64,000 bases of DNA from Paenibacillus sp. 1011MAR3C5 (GTDB lineage Bacteria; Bacillota; Bacilli; Paenibacillales; Paenibacillaceae), in the NCBI RefSeq assembly GCF_003591485.1, contig NZ_QZCF01000004.1:62001-126000 (forward strand). The letters are read 5' to 3'. Numbering within the stretch: the first letter of the stretch is position 1; every line of letters begins with the position of its first letter. Position numbers and translations under genes: made by a program. The notes beneath the pieces were generated by a model. That model saw only the letters and a program-made list of their open reading frames with translations. It ran no database searches and had not been told where the DNA came from. This document shows, piece by piece, positions 53,550 to 62,015 of this stretch.

Positions 53550-53600
53550 AGGAGAGGGAAGTGCAGCTTGGCTGGTCATCTTGAACAGGAGAGGTGTGCA

Positions 53601-54527
53601 ATGAGGACTGCTGCGAGAAGTCGGTTTATCATCGGCCAATACGGCTCATTCGATTTCAAAAAGTACGAGCGAGACTTCCGCACAGGCTTCTTCGGCATAG
53701 AGGCTTGTTTGTTCGAGCGGGGGGAGGATGTGGAGCTGCTGCGAAGGGAAGCGGCTGCGTCCCGGTTTTCCGTAGGAATACATTTTCCGCTCCGACCCCG
53801 GAGAGGGGCAGTCCGTGATGCATTGTTTCTCTCCGAGAAGGAAGAAGTTCGCAGAGAAGCTTATGAGGCAATTGGACAGGAGCTGGAATATTTGCGGGCA
53901 AAAGAGCTTCATCCAGCGTATGTGCTCTTTCATTATTCGAAGCCGGTCATATTGGATGACCGGGTCGCTTGGAGCCAGTGGCGATTTGTGGATAAGAGGG
54001 AGTATGTGTATGAGGGCAGGTATTCGCTGGATGAGCTCAAGATTCGGAGCAGGTCGCTATTCGCGTGGTTGACGGATAAGGCGGCAGCGTACGGATTTAG
54101 GCCTATACTGGAGTTCGACGGACTGAGCCGGTACGTGTATGAGGATGAGTTTCTGATCGAATTACTGGAGCAGTATCCCAAGATCAGATTATGTATGGAT
54201 ACTGCGAGGTTGTATTTGCAGGAGCGGATTGATTGTCATTTTGATGCGAGAGCTGTTTTGCAGAAGTATGCTAAATATGCGGATTTGATTCACTTATCAA
54301 ACCTGCAGCTGGACCCAAACAATACGGTGCTCAAAAGCAGATATCCAGCGCTGCCTACCCAGCATCCCGGTCACGGCTGGGCGCCGATCGAGGACTACCT
54401 GGATATCGCGCTGGGCAGCAATCCGCAAGTCAACATCATGTTCGAGCATCGTTCCGATCTCGTCAGCGACAAGGAGCTGGAAGCTTGCTACGCATGGGTT
54501 GAGCAATTGATGCTGCGGTATCTATAA
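53601..54527 (+). CDS. TIM-barrel sugar-phosphate isomerase/epimerase-like protein
   Basis: 308 residues. Xylose-isomerase-like barrel: FFGIEACLFERG early, VLFHYSKP, ILEFDGLSRYVYEDEFL (metal-ligand Glu), IRLCMDTARLY (Asp), LIHLSNLQ (His) and NIMFEHRSD (Glu). Metal-binding residues are thus at the expected strand ends. Substrate unknown. ATG 53601 follows GAGAGGTG. It lies 51 bp after the ATPase gene and may be in the same transcript. Confidence 0.83.
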   Translation: MRTAARSRFIIGQYGSFDFKKYERDFRTGFFGIEACLFERGEDVELLRREAAASRFSVGIHFPLRPRRGAVRDALFLSEKEEVRREAYEAIGQELEYLRAKELHPAYVLFHYSKPVILDDRVAWSQWRFVDKREYVYEGRYSLDELKIRSRSLFAWLTDKAAAYGFRPILEFDGLSRYVYEDEFLIELLEQYPKIRLCMDTARLYLQERIDCHFDARAVLQKYAKYADLIHLSNLQLDPNNTVLKSRYPALPTQHPGHGWAPIEDYLDIALGSNPQVNIMFEHRSDLVSDKELEACYAWVEQLMLRYL

Positions 54528-54548
54528 GCAAATACAGTGAGCAAGTAT

Positions 54549-54580
54549 AAGTCCCCCGCGGTTGCGCAGGGACTTTTTTT
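54549..54580 (+). terminator. Terminator of the exporter/isomerase operon
   Basis: AAGTCCC (54549-54555) pairs with GGGACTT (54569-54575), with GCG/GCGC inside, then a run of T. Confidence 0.88.
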
Positions 54581-54606
54581 GTTTGCACGGCTGCAGTGGG
54601 AGGCTG

Positions 54607-55140
54607 CCTCGGCGCGAGCTGCAAGCCTAGAAACTCGTCTTGCAGTTATCTGGCTCGCCGCCGCGCAAGCTGCAAGCCTAGAAACTCGTCTTGCAGCCGA
54701 CTAGAGCGCCGCCGCGTGAGCTGCAAGCCTAGAACCTCGTCTTGCAGCCGTCTAGAGCGCCGCCGCGCGAGCTGCAAGCCTAGAAACTCGTCTTGCAGCC
54801 GTCTAGATCGCCGCCGCGCGAGCTGCAAGCCTAGAACCTCGTCTTGCAGCCGTCTAGATCGCCGCCGCGCGAGCAGCAAGCCTAGAACCTCGTCTTGCAG
54901 CCGTCTAGATCGCCGCCGCGCGAGCAGCAAGCCTAGAAAGTCGTCTTGCAGCCGTCTAGATCGCCGCCGCGCGAGCAGCAAGCCTAGAAAGTCATCTTGC
55001 AGCCGTCTAGAGCGCCGCCGCGCGAGCAGCAAGCCTAGAACCTCGTCTTGCAGCCGTCTAGATCGCCGCATCGAGAGCAGCAAGCCTAGAACCTCGTCTT
55101 GCAGTCGTCTAGAGCGAGCCGGGAAAGTGCAAGCCGAAAA
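54607..55140. repeat. Tandem array of ten 51-bp repeats
   Basis: AGCCTAGAA recurs exactly every 51 bp from about 54624 to 55083, with an eleventh degenerate unit. A unit holds GCAAGCCTAGAA, CTCGTCTTGCAG and CTAGATCGCCGCCGCGCGAG. In early units CTGCAAG and CTTGCAG form a 7-bp inverted repeat; later units carry CAGCAAG instead, weakening it. Both strands stay open for 145-205 codons because 51 is divisible by three; no ribosome site supports either, and the products are Arg/Ser/Cys-rich strings. I treat it as a non-coding minisatellite. Confidence 0.85.
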
Positions 55141-55186
55141 GTTCTGCTTGCCTCCATCTGAATCGCCACTGTTAATAGGAAAAGGA

Positions 55187-55249
55187 TTGACAAGATTATC
55201 CTTTAGCTTTTAATATGTATAAATATTTATATTAATGCATATTTATTCA
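55187..55249 (+). promoter_or_regulatory. Promoter with two ARG boxes upstream of the carbamoyltransferase
   Basis: TTGACA (55187-55192), 18 bp, TAATAT (55211-55216). Two ArgR/AhrC-like boxes follow: TGTATAAATATTTA (55216-55229, two mismatches to TGAATnnnnATTCA) and TGCATATTTATTCA (55236-55249, one mismatch). Their spacing of 20 bp is two helical turns. Position over and after the -10 suggests repression by arginine. Confidence 0.65.
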
Positions 55250-55312
55250 CACGAGTAAAACAAGTTCCCGGTAGAAGCAGGATCGTTCAATCAGCAAGAC
55301 GACGAAAGTTTG

Positions 55313-55530
55313 AGAAGTAATGAATTCGTTAGTAGGTAGAACAGCAGCTGTATATCGGCCAATTCACAAACGTAATCACAGCAAGCTGCTAAAAGTTGAG
55401 AAGAAGTTGATTAGTTAGTCGAAAGAGCAGCACTAGTTATCCGTAGTAGGAAATAGCTGAATAGAAGTTGATTAGTTTGTCGACCGAACAGCACCAGCTA
55501 TCCGTAGCAGGCAACAGTTGAGCAGTAGCA
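55313..55530. repeat. Degenerate tandem repeat in the leader of the carbamoyltransferase
   Basis: GAAGTTGATTAGTT occurs at 55403 and 55464 (period 61), each followed by GTCGA, AGCA and TATCCGTAG; a weaker copy begins near 55313 (GAAGTAATGAATTCGTTAG). The stretch 55250-55599 has no open frame of note and would form a leader of about 370 nt. Confidence 0.5.
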
Positions 55531-55599
55531 GGTTAGTATGAGCCCGTAATGGTTAGTTAACCTTGCAAGTTGAACATCAATAAAAGGAGTGTATTCATT

Positions 55600-56637
55600 A
55601 TGCCAAGACAGTCAAGACAACGTACAAGCCATGACATTCATCCAGCTTCGAGCAGCGTATCGCCGCATCATTCGATCCAACGGTCCAACAAGCCACTCAG
55701 CACCTATCCCAACCATGTTGTTTCATTGCAAGAATTCGATCGCGGCACGTTGATGCAGCTTATTCAGAAAGCGATCGAGCTTAAAAACAACCCCGAAAAA
55801 ACGGACAATGCGCTGCATCGGAAAGGACTGCTGATGCTGTTTCAGAAAACCTCGACGCGGACTAGCCTTTCTTTTCAATCTGGCATGCATCAACTGGGCG
55901 GATATGCGGTCACGATGGACTGGGACGCCAGCAATTTCAGCTTGTCGCCTATTCAGTACGAGGCGAGGTATGTGTCGCGCAACTGCGATGCGATCGTAGC
56001 CAGGTTGAAGAACCATGCCGATCTGCTGGAGCTTGCCCAGTATGCCAACGTCCCCGTTATTAACGGCTGCTGCGATAAGTACCATCCATGTCAGGCATTG
56101 GCGGATCTGATGACCATTTATGAAAAGTCTGGCACGTTCGAAGGGATTACCTTAACGTACGTCGGTATCCATAACAATGTGGCCAATTCCTTGGTGGCAG
56201 GCTGCGTAACGCTTGGAATCAAGCTCCTTCTGGTGACTCCGATGGTGAACAAGCCATCATGGGACGAAGCGCTGATGCAATCGGCGCTGGCGAGTGGTTA
56301 TGTGGAGCAGCTGGACAATCTACAGAATGCGGTAGCCCGGTCCCAATACGTATACACCGACACATGGATCGATATGGAGTTTTACCACGACGAGCATTAT
56401 CAGGAGGAGAAAAACGAGCGGATTAGCCGACTGATGCCATTCCAGCTGAACAAGCAAAATTTGCAAGGCTCTACCCCTTACATTATGCACGACATGCCAG
56501 TGCATCAAGGGTTCGAGATTGAAGCTGCGCTGGTGGAATCGGCACAATCCATTATCTATGAGCAAGCAGAGAATCGGATGCACGCCCAGAAGGCGCTGCT
56601 GCTTTATTTGCTGAAGCGAGAGGAATATTTTGTTTAA
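55600..56637 (+). CDS. Ornithine carbamoyltransferase-like protein with altered active site
   Basis: 345 residues: a polar N-terminal extension of about 37 residues, then the transcarbamylase fold. The carbamoyl-phosphate site is intact (KTSTRTS about residue 84, and HPCQALADL about 166). NNVANSL matches the linker. The substrate side differs: the usual HCLP reads HDMPVHQGFEI, so the catalytic Cys is Asp, and the SMG loop reads DTWIDMEFY. This predicts either a different amine substrate or a changed rate. ATG 55600 follows AAAGGAGTG and is preferred over an upstream in-frame start. ARG boxes in the promoter tie it to arginine metabolism. Confidence 0.83.
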   Translation: MPRQSRQRTSHDIHPASSSVSPHHSIQRSNKPLSTYPNHVVSLQEFDRGTLMQLIQKAIELKNNPEKTDNALHRKGLLMLFQKTSTRTSLSFQSGMHQLGGYAVTMDWDASNFSLSPIQYEARYVSRNCDAIVARLKNHADLLELAQYANVPVINGCCDKYHPCQALADLMTIYEKSGTFEGITLTYVGIHNNVANSLVAGCVTLGIKLLLVTPMVNKPSWDEALMQSALASGYVEQLDNLQNAVARSQYVYTDTWIDMEFYHDEHYQEEKNERISRLMPFQLNKQNLQGSTPYIMHDMPVHQGFEIEAALVESAQSIIYEQAENRMHAQKALLLYLLKREEYFV

Positions 56638-56713
56638 ACTATTTTTTCGCTAGGGCTGCAGCTTGAAATCCATTACAATCGACCTAATAAGCAGTAACGA
56701 ATGCGGAAGGTTG

Positions 56714-57296
56714 ATGAGGTGGAAGATCGTGAACAGAAACGTAGCGGCAAGAGTTGCCGAAGACACGATGGCTATATTAGAGCAAGGGCAATATCGGAAT
56801 GCTCGCAATGAGACGGTGGATATCGGCGCAGCATTGACTCATGCGATTGATGAAGCAGTGCTTTATCGGATAGAGGACATTAGACAAACTGTTGTCGGCA
56901 CTAAAGGCGGAGCGTTCGTATGATACGATTATAGAAGTGACGGAAGAAACTACTCTCGCGGCTGCAGCGAGGTTAGCGAAGGAAGAAGAGGAGATATGCT
57001 GTCTGAATTTCGCTTCGGCGAAGCATCCGGGAGGCGGATTTCTGACAGGAGCAAGGGCGCAAGAGGAAAGTCTGGCGCGCGCTTCCGGGCTCTATCCGAC
57101 CATTGTCCAAATGAAGGAAATGTATAGCCATAACGCATGGCAGCGCATCTGCCTGTATTCGGACTATATAATTTATTCGCCGAAGGTTCCGGTATTCCGT
57201 GACGATAGCGGAGTCTTGCTTGATAAGGCCTATCCGGTTTCGATCATCACATCGCCGGCTGTTAATGCGGGCGTAGTGAGCGCGACGTCACAATGA
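56714..57296 (+). pseudogene. Broken PARG-type macrodomain protein (TIGR02452-like)
   Basis: The first frame (to 56923) reads VAEDTMAILEQGQY and AIDEAVLYRIEDI. It shifts by one base near 56890-56925 into a frame reading EVTEETTLAAAARLAKEE and NFASAKHPGGGFLTGARAQE, IYSPKVPVF, SIITSPAVNAG, and stops at 57296. GGGFLTGARAQEE is the ADP-ribose glycohydrolase signature. The C-terminal third (about 80 residues) is missing as well. Two defects argue for a true pseudogene rather than a sequencing slip. Confidence 0.8.
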
Positions 57297-57463
57297 AGAG
57301 GATGCGTTCAACTAGCAGGTCGCCAATAGTTAGCCATAAGCTGGGAATGCCAATCATAGTGCCCCCTTTTGACCCGATAATAGAGTGGTTCGATAGATTT
57401 GATAAGCGGTCGCATAGCGGTAAGCGTACAGGGGTTCATACACCAGACAAGGAGCAGGGAAAC

Positions 57464-57904
57464 ATGGAATATACCATCAAAGAACAAAATTCGGCAGAGT
57501 CCAAAGCATTTGTCCGGAATCGTCTTATTGCATTCAACAAGGATCATTTCCCGGCGGAATTGAGCGAAAGATACCGAGAAGTGAATTTGATTCTAATTGA
57601 TGGGGATGGACGGACGTGCGGCGGGCTTATCGGCGAGATTTGCTGGAACTGGCTGGAGATCCACATCCTTTATATCGAGGAGTATGCACGCAAGCACGGC
57701 TGCGGCCGGAAGCTTATGCAGGAGGCGGAACGGCTGGCACGCGCGGCACAATGCGACTTTATCAAGCTGGATACGCTCAGCTTTCAGGCGCTCGATTTTT
57801 ATAAGAAGCTAGGGTTTGAGGTATATGGCCAAATTGACAATGCCGGAGGATACACGCATTATTATATGAAAAAAGATCTTGAAGCCAAGGAAGGAGCGAA
57901 ATAG
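57464..57904 (+). CDS. GNAT acetyltransferase
   Basis: 146 residues. The acetyl-CoA site is HGCGRKLMQEAERLA (about residue 83), with LEIHILYIEEYAR as strand 4 and ALDFYKKLGFEVYG near the end. ATG 57464 has AAGGAGCAGGG upstream; the longer frame to 57293 lacks a site. Substrate unknown. A DUF4180 gene follows after 3 bp, so the two form an operon. Confidence 0.9.
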   Translation: MEYTIKEQNSAESKAFVRNRLIAFNKDHFPAELSERYREVNLILIDGDGRTCGGLIGEICWNWLEIHILYIEEYARKHGCGRKLMQEAERLARAAQCDFIKLDTLSFQALDFYKKLGFEVYGQIDNAGGYTHYYMKKDLEAKEGAK

Positions 57905-57907
57905 AGT

Positions 57908-58273
57908 ATGAACTTAACGATAGATGCGAAAGGCGACTCGAAGGTCGCGATTTTGTCCGGAGACGGCGTCGTCATCGTGAGCGTGCAGGATGCGCTGGAT
58001 GCAATCATGAACGCTCATTATTTGGACTGCGCCAAGGTGCTGATTCGGAAGGAATTGATCCATGAGGATTTTTTCGAGCTGAAGACAGGGCTGGCGGGTG
58101 AAATCCTGCAAAAATGCACGAATTATCGCACCAAGCTGGCGATTGTCGGCGACTTCAGCGGCTACAACAGCAAAAGTCTAAAAGACTTTATCTATGAGTG
58201 CAACCACGGCCAAAACTTTTTCTTTAAGGCTACAGAAAAAGAAGGTTTAGAAGCGCTGCATGGTGCCGGTTGA
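57908..58273 (+). CDS. DUF4180 protein
   Basis: 121 residues. VAILSGDGVVIVSVQDALDA, IHEDFFELKTGLAGEILQK and LAIVGDFSGYNSKSLKDFIY are the conserved blocks of DUF4180, which resembles a STAS-like alpha/beta fold and is often found beside regulators or acetyltransferases. Function unknown. AAGGAG precedes the ATG. Confidence 0.87.
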   Translation: MNLTIDAKGDSKVAILSGDGVVIVSVQDALDAIMNAHYLDCAKVLIRKELIHEDFFELKTGLAGEILQKCTNYRTKLAIVGDFSGYNSKSLKDFIYECNHGQNFFFKATEKEGLEALHGAG

Positions 58274-58566
58274 ATAGAAGGGCAGATGGGAGCAGCCTTG
58301 GCTGGCAAGCACATATACAGCAAAAACGATTGCTTCAAAGCCGACATGCAAAAGTGACAGGCAAAAGCGAAAGGTCAGCTCCGCCGCTCCGAATGGAAGA
58401 CGGGCTGCCCTTTGTTATGGCCTTTTCGTTTGAACTTGCGGTATATAGACAATTCCTATTAGAAGGAAATAGACCATGCATATTCCGTTATGCTACATTG
58501 GTCGGGTAACGATCTGAATCAGGTATGCCCGGCCCGGCACACATCTGAATCGTAGGAGAGACCAAT
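58274..58566. other. Intergenic stretch without recognisable feature
   Basis: A 79-codon frame exists on the plus strand but has no ribosome site and an unnatural composition. I see no terminator or promoter I would defend. Confidence 0.6.
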
Positions 58567-59028
58567 ATGATTGGAATTGAACATCATCAGAATCGGGGAG
58601 TTGCGGAGCAATTGCTGGCGGTTCAGCTTCCCGCATACCGAATTGAAGCGGATATAATCGGCTTCTGGGACATTCCGCCCCTTCGCGATACGGCGGAAAC
58701 GATTATGAAAAGCAGCGAGACCTTTGTCGGGTACAGGCTGGATGGAGCGCTAGCCGGTTTTATTTCTTTTGAAGATGAAGGAGATGCACGGGATATTTGT
58801 CGTATGGTGGTTCATCCCGATTATTTTCGCAGAGGCATTGCCAAGTCGCTGCTGGCATATGTGCTGGAAGATGCAGGCAAGCATAAGAAGGTGAAAGTAA
58901 GCACGGGAGCCAAGAACGAACCGGCTATCGCGTTATACCGAAGCTTCGGCTTCGTGGATGCAGGAGCAATTGAGATTGCGCCAGAGGTCAAGCTAGCCCT
59001 GTTCGAGCTGCCCGCCATTCGACAATAG
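58567..59028 (+). CDS. GNAT acetyltransferase (RimI-like)
   Basis: 153 residues. Strand 4 and CoA loop read RMVVHPDYFRRGIAKSLLAY (about residue 78), then VKVSTGAKNEPAIALYRSFG, the pattern of RimI-like N-acetyltransferases. GTAGGAGAGA precedes the ATG. Single-gene unit; substrate unknown. Confidence 0.9.
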   Translation: MIGIEHHQNRGVAEQLLAVQLPAYRIEADIIGFWDIPPLRDTAETIMKSSETFVGYRLDGALAGFISFEDEGDARDICRMVVHPDYFRRGIAKSLLAYVLEDAGKHKKVKVSTGAKNEPAIALYRSFGFVDAGAIEIAPEVKLALFELPAIRQ

Positions 59029-59115
59029 AGCGGAAGAATGACGAATTAATAGAGAGTTTGTAGGGTTTAGAAGAAAGTGTTTTCATGGGAATTGAAATGT
59101 GTTATTTTAAAGGCA

Positions 59116-59164
59116 GGTTTCGAAACCCTATTTTTTTGGTCAAAAAGTTTAAGCGCTTAAACTT
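59116..59164. promoter_or_regulatory. Two palindromic operators upstream of the GH8 gene
   Basis: GGTTTCGAAACC (59116-59127) and the perfect 20-bp palindrome AAGTTTAAGCGCTTAAACTT (59145-59164). The second, with GCGC centre, has the form of a LacI/GalR-family operator and lies 45 bp before the cellulase start. The regulator gene is not in the window. Confidence 0.65.
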
Positions 59165-59209
59165 ATGGGCCGCGGTTAGCCAACATCCTAATCAAGGAGG
59201 CGTTGCAGT

Positions 59210-61600
59210 TTGTTTACTTCATCGTTATTCGGTTCACCGAGAGTGAAGTCCCTGTTTCTTCTGCTTCTGTGCTTGGCTATGGTCGTGTCGATTGGTTTCG
59301 TTCCAAAAGGCAATGAGGGTAAGGTTCACGCCGCAGGCGAGATGATGCCTTTCCCGCAGCAAGTCAGTTATTCCGGTATTATAAAGCCTAACCATGTGAC
59401 GCAGACGGCCATGAATACCGCCGTAGCGTCCTACTATGATTACTGGAAAGGCAAGTATCTGAAAAACAATCTCTCCTCGCTTCCGGGCGGATATTATGTA
59501 AAGGGCGAGATTACAGGCAACCCGGACGGCTTTGTGCCGCTGGGCACGTCCGAGGGGCTGGGCTACGGCATGGTGATTACGGCGCTGATGGCCGGACATG
59601 ATCCGAATGCCCAAACCATCTTCAATGGACTGTTCAAAACTGCACGCGCTTACAAGAGCTCGGGCAATCCTAACCTGATGGGCTGGGTTGTAGCGGACCA
59701 TATCAATGCCCAAGGGCATTTTGGCTCTGCAACGGACGGGGATTTGGACATCGCATACTCCCTCCTGCTAGCTCATAAGCAATGGGGATCGAGCGGAACG
59801 GTCAATTATTTGGCCGAAGCACAGAATATGATTACAAACGGCATCAAAGCCAGCTATGTGACGACGAACAACCGTCTGAACCTGGGCGACTGGGACTCCA
59901 AGAGCTCGCTGGCTACGCGTCCTTCGGACTGGATGCTCTCCCATCTTCGCGCTTTCTACGAGTTCACGGGCGATCAGACTTGGAATAACGTCATCAACAA
60001 TCTGTACAATGTCTACTCGCAAGTGAGCAACAACTACGCTTCATCGACAGGATTGATTTCCGATTTTGTCGTCAACAATCCTCCGCAGCCTGCACCTGAG
60101 TGGTACTTGAATGAATTCCAGCAGACGAATGCTTATTATTACAACGCAGCGCGCGTGCCGCTGCGCATCGTGATGGATTACGCGATGTACGGCGATACGC
60201 GGGGCAAGACGATTGCGGATAAAATCGCAGTCTGGATTAAAGGAAAAGCGAGCAACAGCCCTGCCAATATCCGGGACGGCTATCAGTTGAACGGCACAAC
60301 GATCGGCGGCTATGCGACAGCTGTATTCGTATCGCCGTTTATCGCGGCGAGCACAACCAGCACAAGCCACCAAGCTTGGGTCAATGCGGGCTGGGATTGG
60401 ATGAAGAACAAGCAGGAGAACTACTTCAGCGATTCCTACAACCTGATGACCATGCTGTTCATTACGGGCAACTGGTGGAAGCCGACAGCATCCTCGACGG
60501 ATACGCAGGCGCCTACAGCTCCAGGCAGCTTAGCAGCTACAGCAGCTTCAAGCAGCAGTATTAATCTGACTTGGAACGCTTCGACTGATAATGTTGGCGT
60601 AACGGGCTACCGAATCTATCGCGGCGGCAGCCAGGTCGGCACGGCAACAGGGTTGTCCTATGCCGATTCTGGATTGTCTCCGAATACGAGCTACAGCTAT
60701 ACGGTAAGGGCGGTCGACGCCGCAGGCAACCTGTCCGGCAACAGCAATACGGCTTCTGCGACAACCTTGTCGGGTACGAATCCGCCTATAGGGTCCAATC
60801 TAGCCCTGAACAAAACGGCAACTGCAAGCTCGGTTGAAGGAACCGGCTTCGAGGCGTCCAGAGCGTTCGACGGCAGCAGCACAACGAGATGGGCTAGCGC
60901 GGAAGGCGTGGACCCGCAGTGGATCTACGTGAATTTGGGCTCTTCACAGTCTGTCAATCGCGTGAAGCTGAACTGGGAAGCGGCGTATGCCTCCTCCTAT
61001 ACGATTCAGGTGTCCAATGACAGCGGTACACCGACGAACTGGACAACAGTCTATACGACAACCACGGGCGACGGTGGCATCGACGACATTACGTTCACGA
61101 CTCGCACAGCCAAGTATGTGCGTGTGCACGGAACAGTCAGAGGCACGCCATATGGGTATTCGCTCTGGGAATTCGAGGTGTACGGGGGCAGCACTGCCCC
61201 CTCTAACCTTGCGCTGAACAAAACGACAGCGACAAGCTCTGTGGAGACAGCAGGTCATGAAGGCGATAAAGCGGTAGACGGCAATGCGGCAACAAGGTGG
61301 GCCAGCGCTTACGGCGCAGCTCCACAATGGATTTATGTGAATCTGGGATCGACTCAAAGCGTCAACCGGGTGAAGCTGAACTGGGAAGATGCGTACGCTA
61401 CCGCGTATTCCATTCAAGTGTCGAACGACAACGGCACGCCGACGAACTGGACGACAGTCTACAGCACCACGACCGGCAACGGCGCGATTGATGATGTGAC
61501 CTTTAGTGCGACGAACGCCAAATACGTTCGCGTATATGCGACAACAAGAGCAACGGCATATGGCTATTCGCTATGGGAATTCGAGGTATACGGGGCTTAA
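59210..61600 (+). CDS. Secreted GH8 endoglucanase with Fn3 and two discoidin-type modules
   Basis: 796 residues: signal peptide (to about HAAGE, 44), a GH8 catalytic domain (about 50-425), a fibronectin III module (about 435-520) and two F5/8-type-C carbohydrate-binding modules (about 524-655 and 662-796) that are clear duplicates (IYVNLGSSQSVNRVKLNWE against IYVNLGSTQSVNRVKLNWE). The GH8 signature ATDGDLDIAYSLLLAHKQW (about 170) holds the catalytic Asp; TSEGLGYGM (about 109) holds the acid Glu. It should cleave beta-1,4 glucans such as cellulose, or related xylan, chitosan or lichenan. TTG 59210 follows AAGGAGGCG. Confidence 0.93.
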   Translation: MFTSSLFGSPRVKSLFLLLLCLAMVVSIGFVPKGNEGKVHAAGEMMPFPQQVSYSGIIKPNHVTQTAMNTAVASYYDYWKGKYLKNNLSSLPGGYYVKGEITGNPDGFVPLGTSEGLGYGMVITALMAGHDPNAQTIFNGLFKTARAYKSSGNPNLMGWVVADHINAQGHFGSATDGDLDIAYSLLLAHKQWGSSGTVNYLAEAQNMITNGIKASYVTTNNRLNLGDWDSKSSLATRPSDWMLSHLRAFYEFTGDQTWNNVINNLYNVYSQVSNNYASSTGLISDFVVNNPPQPAPEWYLNEFQQTNAYYYNAARVPLRIVMDYAMYGDTRGKTIADKIAVWIKGKASNSPANIRDGYQLNGTTIGGYATAVFVSPFIAASTTSTSHQAWVNAGWDWMKNKQENYFSDSYNLMTMLFITGNWWKPTASSTDTQAPTAPGSLAATAASSSSINLTWNASTDNVGVTGYRIYRGGSQVGTATGLSYADSGLSPNTSYSYTVRAVDAAGNLSGNSNTASATTLSGTNPPIGSNLALNKTATASSVEGTGFEASRAFDGSSTTRWASAEGVDPQWIYVNLGSSQSVNRVKLNWEAAYASSYTIQVSNDSGTPTNWTTVYTTTTGDGGIDDITFTTRTAKYVRVHGTVRGTPYGYSLWEFEVYGGSTAPSNLALNKTTATSSVETAGHEGDKAVDGNAATRWASAYGAAPQWIYVNLGSTQSVNRVKLNWEDAYATAYSIQVSNDNGTPTNWTTVYSTTTGNGAIDDVTFSATNAKYVRVYATTRATAYGYSLWEFEVYGA

Positions 61601-61652
61601 TGGATCGGGCTTGCATGCTTCTCGACATATAGACTTGGATTTGGCTCTGTAT

Positions 61653-61682
61653 GAGGCTTCGGCTTCATGCGGAGCTTTTTTT
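61653..61682 (+). terminator. Probable terminator of the GH8 gene
   Basis: GGCTTC ATGC GGAGCT pairs with two G-U pairs, followed by TTTTTTT. Weak stem. Confidence 0.45.
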
Positions 61683-61790
61683 GCGATTAATGAATGCCAA
61701 AGTTAGGATATTCATAGTAAGTAATCGAATTTTCACGTATAATGAAACGTACGACTTGAAAAAGACAAGTATTTGTTATGGAGTGATCAT

Positions 61791-61979
61791 TTGAGCAAAG
61801 GAAAAAGTAAAGGCGGGACGGGCAGAGGAACGGACAAGAAAGGCTGGAACCGTTGGCAAGCTGGTGCCAGACGTGCTCAGAACGCGCCCAAGCCTTACAA
61901 GAGCAAAGGAACGAAGAGGAAGGATGGCACTGCTGCATCTGGAACGAAGAATAGCAGCGGCAGTAATTCCGAATCTTAA
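61791..61979 (+). CDS. DUF3934-like small basic protein
   Basis: 62 residues, MSKGKSKGGTGRGTDKKGWN then RWQAGARRAQNAPKPYKSKG; very basic, low in hydrophobics. The pattern matches the short DUF3934 proteins of Bacillales. The TTG start has GGAGTG seven bases upstream. A nucleic-acid-binding role is possible from charge alone. A second small gene follows after 36 bp. Confidence 0.75.
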   Translation: MSKGKSKGGTGRGTDKKGWNRWQAGARRAQNAPKPYKSKGTKRKDGTAASGTKNSSGSNSES

Positions 61980-62015
61980 TACAATAATGACGTATACAAT
62001 CCAAGGAGTGGTAAT

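Noticed and set aside
54596..55213. Open frames of 205 aa (plus) and 145 aa (minus) in the 51-bp array
   Set aside because: They are open because the repeat length is a multiple of three. No ribosome sites, and only Arg/Ser/Cys/Lys-rich repetitive products.
58270..58509. 79-codon plus-strand frame after the DUF4180 gene
   Set aside because: No site, unnatural composition, no family resemblance.
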